Both the position numbers and the translations under genes were made by a program. The notes under the pieces were generated by a model. That model searched no databases. It was not told the origin of the DNA and saw nothing but the letters and a program-made list of their open reading frames with translations. A DNA stretch of 64,000 nucleotides from Epibacterium ulvae. Lineage in GTDB: Bacteria > Pseudomonadota > Alphaproteobacteria > Rhodobacterales > Rhodobacteraceae. The DNA is taken from contig NZ_JAHHIR010000097.1 of the NCBI RefSeq assembly GCF_018678075.1, positions 1-64,000 of the forward strand, read 5' to 3'. Shown piece by piece: positions 36,928 to 45,676 of this stretch. Position 1 is the first letter of the stretch. Each line of letters opens with the position of its first letter.

Positions 36928-38907
36928 CTATTGGGTTGGGGTCAAATTCGTCAGCTCGGTCGAAAACCATCCGGCTTCGGCGGCGCGTTGTCCAAACAGT
37001 TTTGCGCCCGCCAGCGTCCAATGGGTGTCATCATACATCGCCTTTAGCCCATCCGGTGTCACAACCGTGCAGGACTTTGGCGCGGAAGAGCACATCAAGT
37101 CCCGGCGCGAATAGAATGTGACCTGTGCTTCCGTGGCCATCTCGCGCAATGTCTCTTCGCGCAGTTTCACGCCTGGGTCCTCAAACTTGGGGGCAAGCGC
37201 GTTCAAATCGGCCAGATTGGCATCAGCACCACTTTTTTGCAGATACCAATCAAACAATGGCTGTGCACCGCCAACGTCAAATTCAGCTGTCGGGCCCAGC
37301 AAGACCACATCTTTGCCACTTGGTTTGACCGCAGCCAGGATCGTGGTCACGGCCCCTTTGTATTCACGGTAGTATCGCGGAGCGATGACTACCACATCCG
37401 CTGCCGCAAAATTCGGCGTCTGGACCAAGGTCGCCAGATCTTCCTGCAGGGATTTGCGATGCAGATTGAAGCGCGCGAATTCAAACTCCGGGAACAGATC
37501 GCTGTTTGAAGTGACCGCGTTAAACAGGTCTTTGGAATGGCTGTCGCCAATGATCAGCATCTTGCGGCTGTCATCGCGTTTGAACCAAAGGCCGGTTTTT
37601 TCATGGTTTGATGGGCGCAGCGCGTTCCAGGATCCGATCTCCTCATCCGGGGTCAACACATCCAGCGGACCCCAGGTCGCCTTGGCCAGAACGGTATTGT
37701 CCATCTCGTTTTGACCATACAGCGCGGCGAGGGCCTGCATACGACCGGTCTGCGACAGGCTCCCGGTGGCGATCAAGGCCATGCCCCCAACAATCGGCAA
37801 CAGCGCAGCACAGAGCGCCAGAGCAAACCGTTTCGGCGCCACGTTGAACCGGAACGGTTTTTCCACCAGATAATAGCTGGCGATCGACAGGACAAAGGTC
37901 ACCAAAACCCAAAGCACCATGTCAGACAACGGCGGCGAGCCGAGTGTGGTCAACCGGCCAAAGGCAAAGACCGGGAAATGCCACAGATACAGCGAATAAG
38001 ACAGTTTGCCGATATAGACCACAGGCCGCGATGCGAGCACATCCGTCACCGGATCGCCGGGCTTCATGAACCAGATCATACCGCAGGTGGCCAGGATAAC
38101 GGGCAGGGTCAGAATGCCCGGATGTGGCAGCTTGGCCAGATCAAAGGTCAGCAGACAGGCGAAAAACACCACCAGCGACAGGGCGGGCACAATCCGTTGC
38201 AACACGCCGCCAAGCAACGCCGTTGGGTTCAAAAGGGTCAGTGCAGCCAGAATGGAGCCGGCCAACAATTCCCAAGCTCGGCTGGTTGGCGAATAAAAGG
38301 ACAAGGACGAATGAAGTTCGGTCAGCACTTCCGAGGCAACGAGCGAGATCAACGCGGCGGCAACCATGACCCATAGCGCAGACCGCAGCGACCAACGGCG
38401 CATCAACAGGATCAAAAGTGGTGGAAAAACAATGTAATACTGTTCTTCGATCGCCAGGCTCCAAGTGTGCAGAAACGGTTGCAATAGGCCGGATTGCGCC
38501 CCGTATTCGCTCAACTCAAAGAACCAGAACGCATTGCTGATAAAGGCAAGCGCGCTCAACAGTGATAGGGAGAACCGTTCCAACTCGCTTGGCAGCAGGA
38601 TGATCCAGGCGGCTGGCAGTGAGACCAGCATCACGGCCAACAAGGGCGGCAAAATCCGTTTGGCCCGCCGCCAATAGAACTGGCTGATGCTGATTGAACC
38701 CGAGGTGTTGAACTCGCGGATCAAAATCTGGGTGATCAAGAAACCCGACAGGACAAAGAACAGGTCAACGCCAAGGAACCCACCTTTGAGCAGCGTCGTG
38801 TCGCCGATCGAGATCTTGAGGTGGTAGATCATGACCGACACAACAGCGATAGCACGCATGCCATCAATTTCCGGCCGATAGGCGAGGGCGTGGTTCGGGT
38901 TAGACAT
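36928..38907 (-). CDS. OafA/YrhL-type acyltransferase with SGNH domain
   Basis: The 659-aa protein has an acyltransferase-3 membrane domain (YRPEIDGMRAIAVVSVMIYH, GFLGVDLFFVLSGFLIT, about 12 helices to residue 370). A periplasmic SGNH hydrolase-like domain follows, with GDSHS (Ser456) and a DDTH motif (Asp626, His629). Such fusions O-acetylate surface polysaccharides, with the SGNH domain completing the transfer. The start at 38907 matches family N-termini; ATG 38916 is an alternative. First gene of the leftward exoQ-exoF operon. Confidence 0.88.
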   Translation of the reverse strand: MSNPNHALAYRPEIDGMRAIAVVSVMIYHLKISIGDTTLLKGGFLGVDLFFVLSGFLITQILIREFNTSGSISISQFYWRRAKRILPPLLAVMLVSLPAAWIILLPSELERFSLSLLSALAFISNAFWFFELSEYGAQSGLLQPFLHTWSLAIEEQYYIVFPPLLILLMRRWSLRSALWVMVAAALISLVASEVLTELHSSLSFYSPTSRAWELLAGSILAALTLLNPTALLGGVLQRIVPALSLVVFFACLLTFDLAKLPHPGILTLPVILATCGMIWFMKPGDPVTDVLASRPVVYIGKLSYSLYLWHFPVFAFGRLTTLGSPPLSDMVLWVLVTFVLSIASYYLVEKPFRFNVAPKRFALALCAALLPIVGGMALIATGSLSQTGRMQALAALYGQNEMDNTVLAKATWGPLDVLTPDEEIGSWNALRPSNHEKTGLWFKRDDSRKMLIIGDSHSKDLFNAVTSNSDLFPEFEFARFNLHRKSLQEDLATLVQTPNFAAADVVVIAPRYYREYKGAVTTILAAVKPSGKDVVLLGPTAEFDVGGAQPLFDWYLQKSGADANLADLNALAPKFEDPGVKLREETLREMATEAQVTFYSRRDLMCSSAPKSCTVVTPDGLKAMYDDTHWTLAGAKLFGQRAAEAGWFSTELTNLTPTQ

Positions 38908-39142
38908 ATGTTGCAAAACGCTTTGATATGGTCGTCATCGTAAAAAAGAGACCTGGGTTAACGTGACCGGCACCGGGAAAACTGATTCTGGAGCCAATAT
39001 AGAGCGTAAAACGGGCCGCGTTATGCGGGTTAACGGGCTAAGCTGACGAAATTAAGACATCTGCCGAAGAATTATCACGCCAGCGCGATCGGTGCTGAAA
39101 TACGCGCCTTTCTGCGGCGCTGCAAGCGTCAGTTATAGGCAA
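38908..39142. other. Upstream region of the acyltransferase operon with two GGGTTAACG words
   Basis: GGGTTAACG occurs at 38955-38963 and 39027-39035, the same 9-mer as at 17348-17356 before the RTX subtilase. No gene is visible. It likely includes the promoter of the leftward exo operon. Confidence 0.4.
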
Positions 39143-39176
39143 AATTTAAGCCCCCCCTTTGTTCAAGGAGGGGCTC
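39143..39176 (-). terminator. Terminator of the small RTX gene
   Basis: On the minus strand AGCCCCTCCTT / AAGGGGGGGCTT pair with one mismatch around GAACA, followed by AAATTTT. It lies 30 bases after the stop of the 39206 gene. Confidence 0.7.
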
Positions 39177-39205
39177 GCATCGCACATTCTGTGCAACAGT
39201 GTCGC

Positions 39206-39739
39206 TTAGGCGAACAATGCTTCCAGGTCGGACGCGGTTACGTCTGCAACCAGGATTTCTCCGCCGGTGTCCAGTTCGATGACTGCACCTTTTGCTGTGT
39301 CGGTGATTTCCAGAACGGAGATACCGTCTTCCAGGCGGATGATGTCTTCGAGGATGTCGAAGTCCATGATGCGGTTGTCGCCGGTGCTTTCGTCGCCGAA
39401 CACAAATGTGTCTGCGTCTGCGCCACCGAAGAGCTTGTTGTTGCCTTCGCCGCCGTACAGCGTGTCTTCTCCGTTACCGCCAGCCAGACGGTCATTGCCT
39501 TCGCCGCCCGCCAGTTTGTCGCCGCCGTCACCGCCGGACAGAGTGTCGTTGCCTTCGCCGCCGGACAGGGTATCATCGCCTGTGCCGCCTTTGACGAAGT
39601 CGTTACCTGTGCCGCCTTTGGAGTAGTCGTCTCCACCAGCACCCAGGATTACGTCGTTGCCGCCCGCGCCATTTACAGCGGAGTCGTCGTTGTTGCCGAC
39701 GATGATGTTGTCGCCGTTGTCTGAAGTGATAATCGTCAT
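39206..39739 (-). CDS. Small RTX calcium-binding secreted protein
   Basis: The 177-aa protein, from ATG 39739 with a GGGGG run upstream, starts [18 protein letters not shown]. It then has about eight GG-x-G-x-D-type nonapeptides ([20 protein letters not shown] and similar, residues about 25-105) and ends with ASDLEALFA. It has no catalytic domain. It probably leaves the cell through a type I system and folds on calcium. Similar short RTX proteins can be abundant matrix components; that role is inferred. Confidence 0.85.
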   Translation of the reverse strand: MTIITSDNGDNIIVGNNDDSAVNGAGGNDVILGAGGDDYSKGGTGNDFVKGGTGDDTLSGGEGNDTLSGGDGGDKLAGGEGNDRLAGGNGEDTLYGGEGNNKLFGGADADTFVFGDESTGDNRIMDFDILEDIIRLEDGISVLEITDTAKGAVIELDTGGEILVADVTASDLEALFA

Positions 39740-40475
39740 TTTTTTGCCCCCAAGCAAACTCAACAAATTGATTACAAGTTAGCGCGAATCTGCGCTGTTT
39801 TCACTTATAACAGTATTCAATTATCTTTTTTAAATTCTATCGTAAAGGGGCTTCATAAAAATACGTAGTCGCAAAGCGGACTCTGCTTTGCGTTGGGGCA
39901 TCGTTAATAGTGGCGGGAAATAACTCAAAAACCGAATATGTCACAAATTTCTCGCAATACGGCCGTAAAACCGCCCGATTTAGCCAGCTTGTAGAAATAA
40001 TCTAGGGGAAAGGCAATAGATTGTTCCCATGGTTTTGCGCTAACCATTTCATTTTTTTGAAATGTGTATTCTTTAGGCAGTTTTCTATCTGAACTGCTAA
40101 TTCGCGCGTTGGAAGCAACCAGGCAATGGGCAGGCTGCAGAACATGGGTAAATCGAACGTCGTGTGTGTGATTTATCGCGACTTGGCGCGGTTTGAAAGT
40201 ATCATTTAGGGCGCATTTGAAGAATCGTCGGAACATCTTGGGCACATGGTCCGATCAAATGAGAGCCGAGTGACTTGAGCTGAACCACCCTGACTATTGG
40301 CGCCCCCTGCGAAAGTGAAAAAAGCGTGTACTTAACTATGCTGCAGGTGCATAACGGGCAGTCCGAAGTGACAATTGTTAGCGCTAGAGGTGACGGCTAC
40401 ATTGTAAATGTCAGTTAGGGAGCCTGACGCGAGGCGCCGGAACGGGTCCGGGCCTGAAACGAAAGGTAAGTCACA
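39740..40475. other. AT-rich intergenic region, no supported gene
   Basis: This stretch of 736 bases is the least GC-rich in the window. A 106-codon minus-strand frame at 39925-40245 lacks a ribosome site and any family resemblance, so I do not call it. The region holds the promoters of the small RTX gene (leftward) and the DUF1127 gene (rightward), which I could not locate. Confidence 0.45.
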
Positions 40476-40691
40476 ATGACCACTGCAATCTTTAATGCAA
40501 ACACCGCTGCTCCAGTTTCTCGTTTTCAAGCTGTTGCCGATCAGATCTCCGCTTTTATCGCAAAGCGGCGCATCTATAACGAAGTGCGTCGTGAGCTGCA
40601 GTCGCTCACCAATCGCGAGTTGGATGACATCGGAATTCGCCGCTCTGACGTCACAGCTATCGCACGTGAACACGCTGCACTCAAAGGTTAA
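40476..40691 (+). CDS. DUF1127 family small basic protein
   Basis: The 71-aa protein contains the family motif RRELQSLTNRELDDIGIRRSDV, with an Arg-rich helix pair. The ATG has AAAGG seven bases upstream. In Rhodobacter sphaeroides a 71-aa DUF1127 protein (CcaF1) binds RNA and acts in sRNA maturation and RNA turnover; identity with that one is not shown. A terminator lies 77 bases downstream, leaving room for a short RNA. Confidence 0.88.
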   Translation: MTTAIFNANTAAPVSRFQAVADQISAFIAKRRIYNEVRRELQSLTNRELDDIGIRRSDVTAIAREHAALKG

Positions 40692-40767
40692 GACCTGTAG
40701 AAACGGGATAAACGTGCGCCTTAGCGCTGACCTTATATACGTCTGCCAAAACAAGCTTTGGCATATG

Positions 40768-40800
40768 CGCCCTGGTTCATCGCTAGGGCGTTTCTTTTTG
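40768..40800 (+). terminator. Terminator after the DUF1127 gene
   Basis: CGCCCT / AGGGCG stem with a GGTTCATCGCT loop, followed by TTTCTTTTT. Confidence 0.8.
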
Positions 40801-40949
40801 ACCATCCTGCGGCGCTTAAGTCGTTGAAAACTGGTTGGTAAATAAGTAAAACAGCCATAAATTGCACAATTTACACATTAAACAACTTCGGTACTATTTG
40901 CAGCTCTCGAAATCCGTGTAAATCTACACTTGGATTGGGAGAGGCCATT

Positions 40950-41495
40950 ATGTGGTATGAGTTAGACGTGAATGACCGGTTTGTGGCGGTCAGCAACAAT
41001 TGGGATGCGTTGTCGGCAGCCGCGAATGTTCCGGGCAATATGTTTGAAGCCATTCGGTACAGGCCGATTTGGGAGTTTGTGGTCGGGGATGAGACGCAAA
41101 GGTTCCTGCGAGCGATGTTCTTTCTGGCGCGCAGCAAGCGGAGAGACATCACATTGCCGTATCAACTGGACGGGATAGGCGAAAATTCGCATTTCCGCAT
41201 GCGTATTGAACCGTTGCAGCAGGGCGGGCTTTTGGTTGCCCACGATCCGGAGCGCCGCAATGCCTCGCCACCACAACTGGTGTCCTATGCCGCAAATGAC
41301 CTGACGCGCTGTTCGCAATGTCTGCGCATTGGCATTGATGGTGTCTGGTACACCGCCGAGCCGACGCAGGATCTGGCCAGTCACTCAAACTGGTGTGTGT
41401 GTTGTCAGTGCAAGGAAAACGCGTTGAGCCTAGTGCAGGAGATGCGCGAACCACCCGTTGCGTCCTATGCGCGCGCAGGCTTTTCCAAGTATTAA
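40950..41495 (+). CDS. PAS-like protein with C-terminal Cys cluster
   Basis: The 181-aa protein has an N-terminal PAS-type fold pattern (FEAIRYRPIWEFVVGDETQRF, RDITLPYQLDG, FRMRIEPLQQGGLLVAHD). A C-terminal segment follows with Cys121, 124, 149, 151, 152 and 154, arranged like a zinc or iron-sulfur site. No output domain is seen, so it may be a small redox or metal sensor or an adaptor. ATG 40950 has GGGAGAGG ahead. I do not know a named family. It is preceded by a separate upstream region after the DUF1127 terminator. Confidence 0.65.
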   Translation: MWYELDVNDRFVAVSNNWDALSAAANVPGNMFEAIRYRPIWEFVVGDETQRFLRAMFFLARSKRRDITLPYQLDGIGENSHFRMRIEPLQQGGLLVAHDPERRNASPPQLVSYAANDLTRCSQCLRIGIDGVWYTAEPTQDLASHSNWCVCCQCKENALSLVQEMREPPVASYARAGFSKY

Positions 41496-41589
41496 AGTGC
41501 CACGACTAGGGTAGGCGTGTTCATGAACATCGACCGGGCCTGACACCCCCGGTCATCGGATACGGATCCCGGTTTGGCACGTCGGGATG

Positions 41590-41736
41590 TCAAAAGACGT
41601 CTTTTGCGATGGTTGACCCCATCCCACCATCCACCCGGCGGCGCCGCCTCCCATTATTAACAGCGCTTCGGATCAACGGCACAGCATCACCGGAACAGAC
41701 CGCGCGCTCCCAGAGGGCGTCGCGGGTCACAGCCAT
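41590..41736 (-). CDS. Possible 48-aa ORF downstream of the SUKH gene
   Basis: A frame from ATG 41736 overlaps the readthrough stop of the SUKH frame and reads MAVTRDALWERAVCSGDAVP, then an Arg run and GGMGSTIAKDVF. The overlap is the kind seen in coupled genes. No ribosome site or family is evident, so it may be chance or the remains of a longer gene. Confidence 0.25.
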   Translation of the reverse strand: MAVTRDALWERAVCSGDAVPLIRSAVNNGRRRRRVDGGMGSTIAKDVF

Positions 41737-42245
41737 GCGCCCCGCGGCAGGTAAAGGCTGACAAAACGATCAAACGTCTTCGCCAGCTTACTGACGTCCT
41801 GAAAATCGTGATCTCAGTAATAGACCGGTGATTGTGCGCCGGGTGACGCGCCTAGAATAGTCAGGACGAAGCAAAACAAATTTCCAGAACTGTCATAGGC
41901 AAAGGGCAATAGATGCTCTGGCAGACCAAGATCGCGCCAAGATAGTGCTTCCTGTATCTCGTTCGGTGTAAAAAAATTACTCAGATGCGGTGGCGAGGGC
42001 TTGAACATCAAAGCCAGGGTGAATCCATATCGTGCAATTGCAGTATCTTCGCGATCTGTCAGCCAGTCCCAAAGCTTTGTCTTGATTCGCGGAAGGCCGA
42101 AGGCAACCACCTGACCGCGATAACTCTTGGGAAAACCGAAATTCATAGCCTGTTCAAGCGCAGCCAAGTCCGCGTCGGGCACCTGTGTGGGCGAGTAACC
42201 CTGTGTGCCCCAGGCTGTCTGAAGCTTTTCAAGTGAATGCATCAT
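41727..42245 (-). pseudogene. SUKH (SMI1/KNR4) protein interrupted by an in-frame TGA
   Basis: SUKH proteins are often immunity proteins against polymorphic toxins. The frame from ATG 42245 has LAALEQAMNFGFPKSYRGQV and LGLPEHLLPFAYDSSGNLFC, then SPVYY and TGA at 41814-41816. Reading on in the same frame gives DHDFQDVSKLAKTFDRFV and more, ending at a stop at 41727-41729. SUKH domains normally continue with Tyr-Trp-Asp-His here, so TGA most likely replaces a Trp TGG. The product would be 143 aa instead of about 172. No toxin gene is visible next to it. Confidence 0.75.
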
Positions 42246-42293
42246 AAAGCACTTTTCTGGAAATAGGGGTCCATCATGAGCGGGGCCGAACAA

Positions 42294-42452
42294 TCAGTCA
42301 AATATCTTTGCAACCCACAGACCTTGATCCAATCCCGCATCCCGTCTATACGCCCCCGGTGGTGTCCCGACACCGCAGAATCAACAAGCAAGAAAAGCCG
42401 TGGTTGACCTGGGTACGCTTCTAAGGGTCACATCCGGCAATGGAGAAGCGAT
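42294..42452. other. Leader of the rplO-secY-adk block
   Basis: The 159 bases before rplO must contain or transmit the transcription start of this block because rpmD is terminated 29.8 kb upstream. A TTGACC at 42404-42409 could be a -35 element, but no good -10 follows at 16-18 bases. A GGAGAAGCG ribosome site precedes rplO. Confidence 0.3.
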
Positions 42453-42923
42453 ATGAAACTGAATGAATTGCGCGACAATCCCGGCGCCACCAAGAAACGG
42501 ACCCGTGTGGGCCGTGGTCCTGGTTCTGGCAAAGGTAAAATGGGTGGCCGTGGTATCAAAGGTCAGAAATCCCGTTCGGGTGTTTCGATCAACGGCTACG
42601 AAGGCGGCCAAATGCCTTTGTACCAACGTTTGCCAAAGCGTGGCTTTAACAAACCGAACCGCAAGTCTTTTGCCGTTGTGAACCTGGGCCTGATCCAGAA
42701 ATTCATCGACGCGGGCAAGCTGGACGCTGCAAACGTCACCGAAGACACTCTGATCGAATCCGGTCTGATCCGTCGCAAGCTGGACGGTGTACGCGTCCTC
42801 GCCAAAGGTGAAATCACCGCAAAAGCAACCATCTCGGTCACCGGCGCTTCCAAAGCTGCTGTTGAGGCTGTTGAAAAAGCTGGCGGTGCTCTGACTGTAG
42901 CAACCGTGGCTGCGGCCGAGTGA
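42453..42923 (+). CDS. rplO: 50S ribosomal protein L15
   Basis: The 156-aa protein starts [20 protein letters not shown], with [21 protein letters not shown] and [15 protein letters not shown], the L15 N-terminal and core features. It opens the rplO-secY-adk block and is separated from rpmD by the island. Confidence 0.98.
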   Translation: MKLNELRDNPGATKKRTRVGRGPGSGKGKMGGRGIKGQKSRSGVSINGYEGGQMPLYQRLPKRGFNKPNRKSFAVVNLGLIQKFIDAGKLDAANVTEDTLIESGLIRRKLDGVRVLAKGEITAKATISVTGASKAAVEAVEKAGGALTVATVAAAE

Positions 42924-42985
42924 ACCGGCTTATGACCTTGTTAGCGGCGTTAATGCCGCTTACATAGGGCATTGAGTTTTCCATC

Positions 42986-43025
42986 ACGCCGTCCGAGCCG
43001 GGAAATGGTTCTGGGCGGCGTTTTT
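42986..43025 (+). terminator. Terminator-like hairpin between rplO and secY
   Basis: ACGCCGTCCG pairs with TGGGCGGCGT (with G-U pairs), followed by TTTTT at 43021-43025, 20 bases before the secY ATG. As secY needs this transcript or a promoter within the gap, partial termination is likely. Confidence 0.65.
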
Positions 43026-43044
43026 GCAAGAAGAGACCAATTTC

Positions 43045-44409
43045 ATGGTATCAGCAGCTGAACAAATGGCGGCGAACACCAGCTGGGCCGCCTTGGGCAA
43101 GGCCACAGATCTGCGTAATCGCATCCTGTTCACCATTGGCCTTTTGATTGTTTACCGCCTCGGCACATTCATTCCGGTCCCCGGCATCGACGCAACGGCC
43201 CTGCGTCAATTTATGGAATCCGCAGGCGCGGGCATCGGCGGCATGGTTTCCATGTTCACCGGCGGCGCGCTGGGACGGATGGGGATCTTTGCCCTTGGCA
43301 TTATGCCTTACATCTCGGCCTCGATTATTGTGCAGTTGTTGACCTCCATGGTCCCCGCGCTTGAGCAGCTCAAGAAAGAGGGCGAGCAGGGTCGTAAGAA
43401 AATCAACCAATATACCCGCTACGGCACCGTGGCCCTGGCCACCGTTCAGGCCTATGGCCTGGCCGTATCGTTGGAATCGGGCGATCTCGCCTTTGATCCG
43501 GGGATGTATTTCCGCCTTGCCTGTATGATTACCCTGGTGGGCGGCACCATGTTCCTGATGTGGCTGGGTGAGCAAATCACCAACCGCGGCATCGGAAACG
43601 GTATCTCGCTGATCATCTTTGTGGGTATTATCGCCGAAGTTCCCTCGGCGCTGGCACAGTTCTTTGCCTCTGGCCGCTCCGGCGCGCTGAGCCCGGCTGT
43701 GATTGTTGGGGTCATCTTGATGGTCGTTGGGATCATCATGTTCGTGGTCTTTATGGAACGTGCCCTGCGCAAGATCCATATCCAGTATCCGCGCCGTCAG
43801 GTGGGCATGAAAGTCTATGACGGTGGGTCTTCGCACTTGCCAGTCAAAGTGAACCCAGCAGGCGTTATCCCGGCGATCTTTGCCTCTTCGCTGCTGTTGC
43901 TGCCGACCACAATCGCGACCTTCTCAACCGATGCGGCGACGGGTCCGGTGATGTCCTGGCTTCTGGCGAACTTTGGCCCCGGTCAGCCGCTGTACCTGCT
44001 GTTCTTTGTGTCGATGATCGTGTTCTTTGCGTATTTCTACACCTTCAACGTGGCGTTTAAGCCCGAGGATGTGGCGAATAATCTGAAGAACCAGAACGGT
44101 TTTGTGCCCGGCATCCGCCCTGGTGCAAAGACCGCTGAGTATCTCGAATATGTTGTGAACCGTGTTCTGGTTCTGGGCTCCGCCTATCTGGCCATTGTGT
44201 GTCTCTTGCCAGAGATTTTGCGTAGTCAGTTTACAATTCCGTTCTACTTTGGTGGCACTTCGGTTCTGATCGTAGTTTCGGTAACTATGGACACGATCCA
44301 ACAGGTGCAGAGCCATCTGCTGGCGCATCAATACGAAGGGCTGATTGAGAAAAGCCAGCTGCGTGGGCGAAACAAAAAACGGACTAGACGGGGACCAGCA
44401 CGTCGATGA
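43045..44409 (+). CDS. secY: Protein translocase subunit SecY
   Basis: The 454-aa membrane channel of the Sec system has ten helices. It starts [20 protein letters not shown] and has [29 protein letters not shown] and the C-terminal [21 protein letters not shown] 43045 matches family N-termini; the frame is open from TTG 43024 but no homologue-like residues lie there. The stop overlaps adk as ATGA. Confidence 0.98.
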   Translation: MVSAAEQMAANTSWAALGKATDLRNRILFTIGLLIVYRLGTFIPVPGIDATALRQFMESAGAGIGGMVSMFTGGALGRMGIFALGIMPYISASIIVQLLTSMVPALEQLKKEGEQGRKKINQYTRYGTVALATVQAYGLAVSLESGDLAFDPGMYFRLACMITLVGGTMFLMWLGEQITNRGIGNGISLIIFVGIIAEVPSALAQFFASGRSGALSPAVIVGVILMVVGIIMFVVFMERALRKIHIQYPRRQVGMKVYDGGSSHLPVKVNPAGVIPAIFASSLLLLPTTIATFSTDAATGPVMSWLLANFGPGQPLYLLFFVSMIVFFAYFYTFNVAFKPEDVANNLKNQNGFVPGIRPGAKTAEYLEYVVNRVLVLGSAYLAIVCLLPEILRSQFTIPFYFGGTSVLIVVSVTMDTIQQVQSHLLAHQYEGLIEKSQLRGRNKKRTRRGPARR

Positions 44410-45053
44410 CAAACATTATTCTCTTGGGCCCGCCCGGTGCGGGCAAGGGGACGCAGGCGCGTCACCTGGTTGAAACGCGCGGTATGACGCAGCTGAGCAC
44501 TGGCGATATGTTGCGGGATGCGCAGTCCTCTGGGACCGAAATGGGCAAGAAAGTTGCCGCGATCATGGCCGAAGGCAAACTGGTCACCGACCAGATCGTC
44601 ATCGGGCTGATCCGCGAAAAGCTTCTGGTAGGCTCTGAGGGCGGTTTCATCTTTGACGGTTTCCCACGCACCCTGCCGCAGGCAGATGCGCTGCAAAAGC
44701 TGCTGTTGGAAATGGAGCTCAAGCTGGACGCCGTGGTCGAAATGCAAGTCGACGACGAGGCGCTGGTTGCGCGTGTCACCGGCCGTTCGACCTGTGGTGG
44801 CTGTGGTGAGGTCTATCATGATGTCACCAAACCTTGGCCTGCAGACGGGGCGTGCTCCAACTGTGGCTCAACCGAGGTCAAGCGCCGCGCAGACGACAAT
44901 GAGGAAAGCCTCAAAACCCGTCTGATGGAATACTACAAAAAGACCTCACCGCTGATCGGCTACTACTACGCCAAAGGCACGCTGCAGCGGATTGATGGGC
45001 TTGCCTCCATCGACGATGTACAGAAATCTATCGCCTGGATTTTGGGTAAATAA
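44406..45053 (+). CDS. adk: Adenylate kinase, zinc-lid type
   Basis: It interconverts ATP + AMP and 2 ADP. The 215-aa long form has the P-loop GPPGAGKGT (8-16), [10 protein letters not shown] and a LID domain with Cys130, Cys133, Cys150 and Cys153 for zinc. The ATG overlaps the secY stop by 4 bases. The rplO-secY-adk unit ends at the terminator at 45081. Confidence 0.97.
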   Translation: MTNIILLGPPGAGKGTQARHLVETRGMTQLSTGDMLRDAQSSGTEMGKKVAAIMAEGKLVTDQIVIGLIREKLLVGSEGGFIFDGFPRTLPQADALQKLLLEMELKLDAVVEMQVDDEALVARVTGRSTCGGCGEVYHDVTKPWPADGACSNCGSTEVKRRADDNEESLKTRLMEYYKKTSPLIGYYYAKGTLQRIDGLASIDDVQKSIAWILGK

Positions 45054-45078
45054 ACCAAAGCGTCATGTTTGACTGCGA

Positions 45079-45510
45079 TCAAGGGCTGCCATTGGCGGCC
45101 CTTTTGTGTTCGTCCAAAGCCAATTGCGCCACATCGCGAATGGCCTGCTGTTTAAAGGACGTTGGCGTGTCGTCTGTGAGCCGGGACAGACGTTGCAACA
45201 GCCCATCGCCGTGGTTGTCAAAGACATGGAACCCCATCGTCCAAGGGCCAAACAACCGCACGTCAACCGGGCCGGACCAAATGGGAATATAGCAATAGAC
45301 CCGGCCATCAGCCCGAATACTGTCCGCCAGAGTTTCGACCTGCCCACGTGGACCTTCCAGGATTTGAAAGTACTCTGTCTCGCCGCGCAGCAGAAATCCG
45401 GTGATGCCCAGCTTCGGGTTTCGGGCAAATGCTGTGCGCAGAATTTCCAGATCGTGAAAGGTAAAAGGCGGGTAGTTCGCCTTTGCCCGGTACAAAAGGC
45501 GAAAGAACAT
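45079..45510 (-). CDS. BLUF-domain blue-light photoreceptor, canonical residues
   Basis: BLUF proteins bind FAD and sense blue light. Aligned to the known AppA residues Tyr21, Asn45, Gln63, Trp104 and Met106, this protein has Tyr7 (RLLYRAKA), Asn31 (ARNPKLGITG), Gln49 (YFQILEG), Trp90 and Met92 (FGPWTMGF) at a constant offset of 14, so photochemistry should be intact. The 143 aa end in a short helical tail (FKQQAIRDVAQLALDEHKRA) with no output domain. ATG 45510 is preferred; TTG 45519 is possible. It is convergent with adk and followed upstream by a second BLUF gene on the same strand. Confidence 0.88.
   Translation of the reverse strand: MFFRLLYRAKANYPPFTFHDLEILRTAFARNPKLGITGFLLRGETEYFQILEGPRGQVETLADSIRADGRVYCYIPIWSGPVDVRLFGPWTMGFHVFDNHGDGLLQRLSRLTDDTPTSFKQQAIRDVAQLALDEHKRAANGSP
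45081..45105. terminator. Terminator after adk, inside the end of a BLUF gene
   Basis: AAGGGCTGCC / GGCGGCCCTTTT with a 3-base loop. It overlaps the last codons of the convergent BLUF gene, so both strands share the element. Confidence 0.75.
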
Positions 45511-45676
45511 TGGAACCAACTATAGATATGATACTGCGCATTACTGTAACGCTAAATCTATTCATGTGCCGCAATTCATGCGCAAAGCCCTGTCAATAGG
45601 CAATTCTTTACCTTTATGCCTTGATTTTCCGGCGACCCATCACGCCTTCAGCCGGTTCCGTGCGATCAAATCAGTG

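Noticed and set aside
39925-40245. 106-codon minus-strand frame in the AT-rich gap before the DUF1127 gene
   Set aside because: No ribosome site, no recognised motif and no operon context; kept as intergenic.
12601-42452. Transposase, integrase or attachment-site repeats at the island borders
   Set aside because: No such gene or matching direct repeats at the two edges were recognised, so no mobile element is called.
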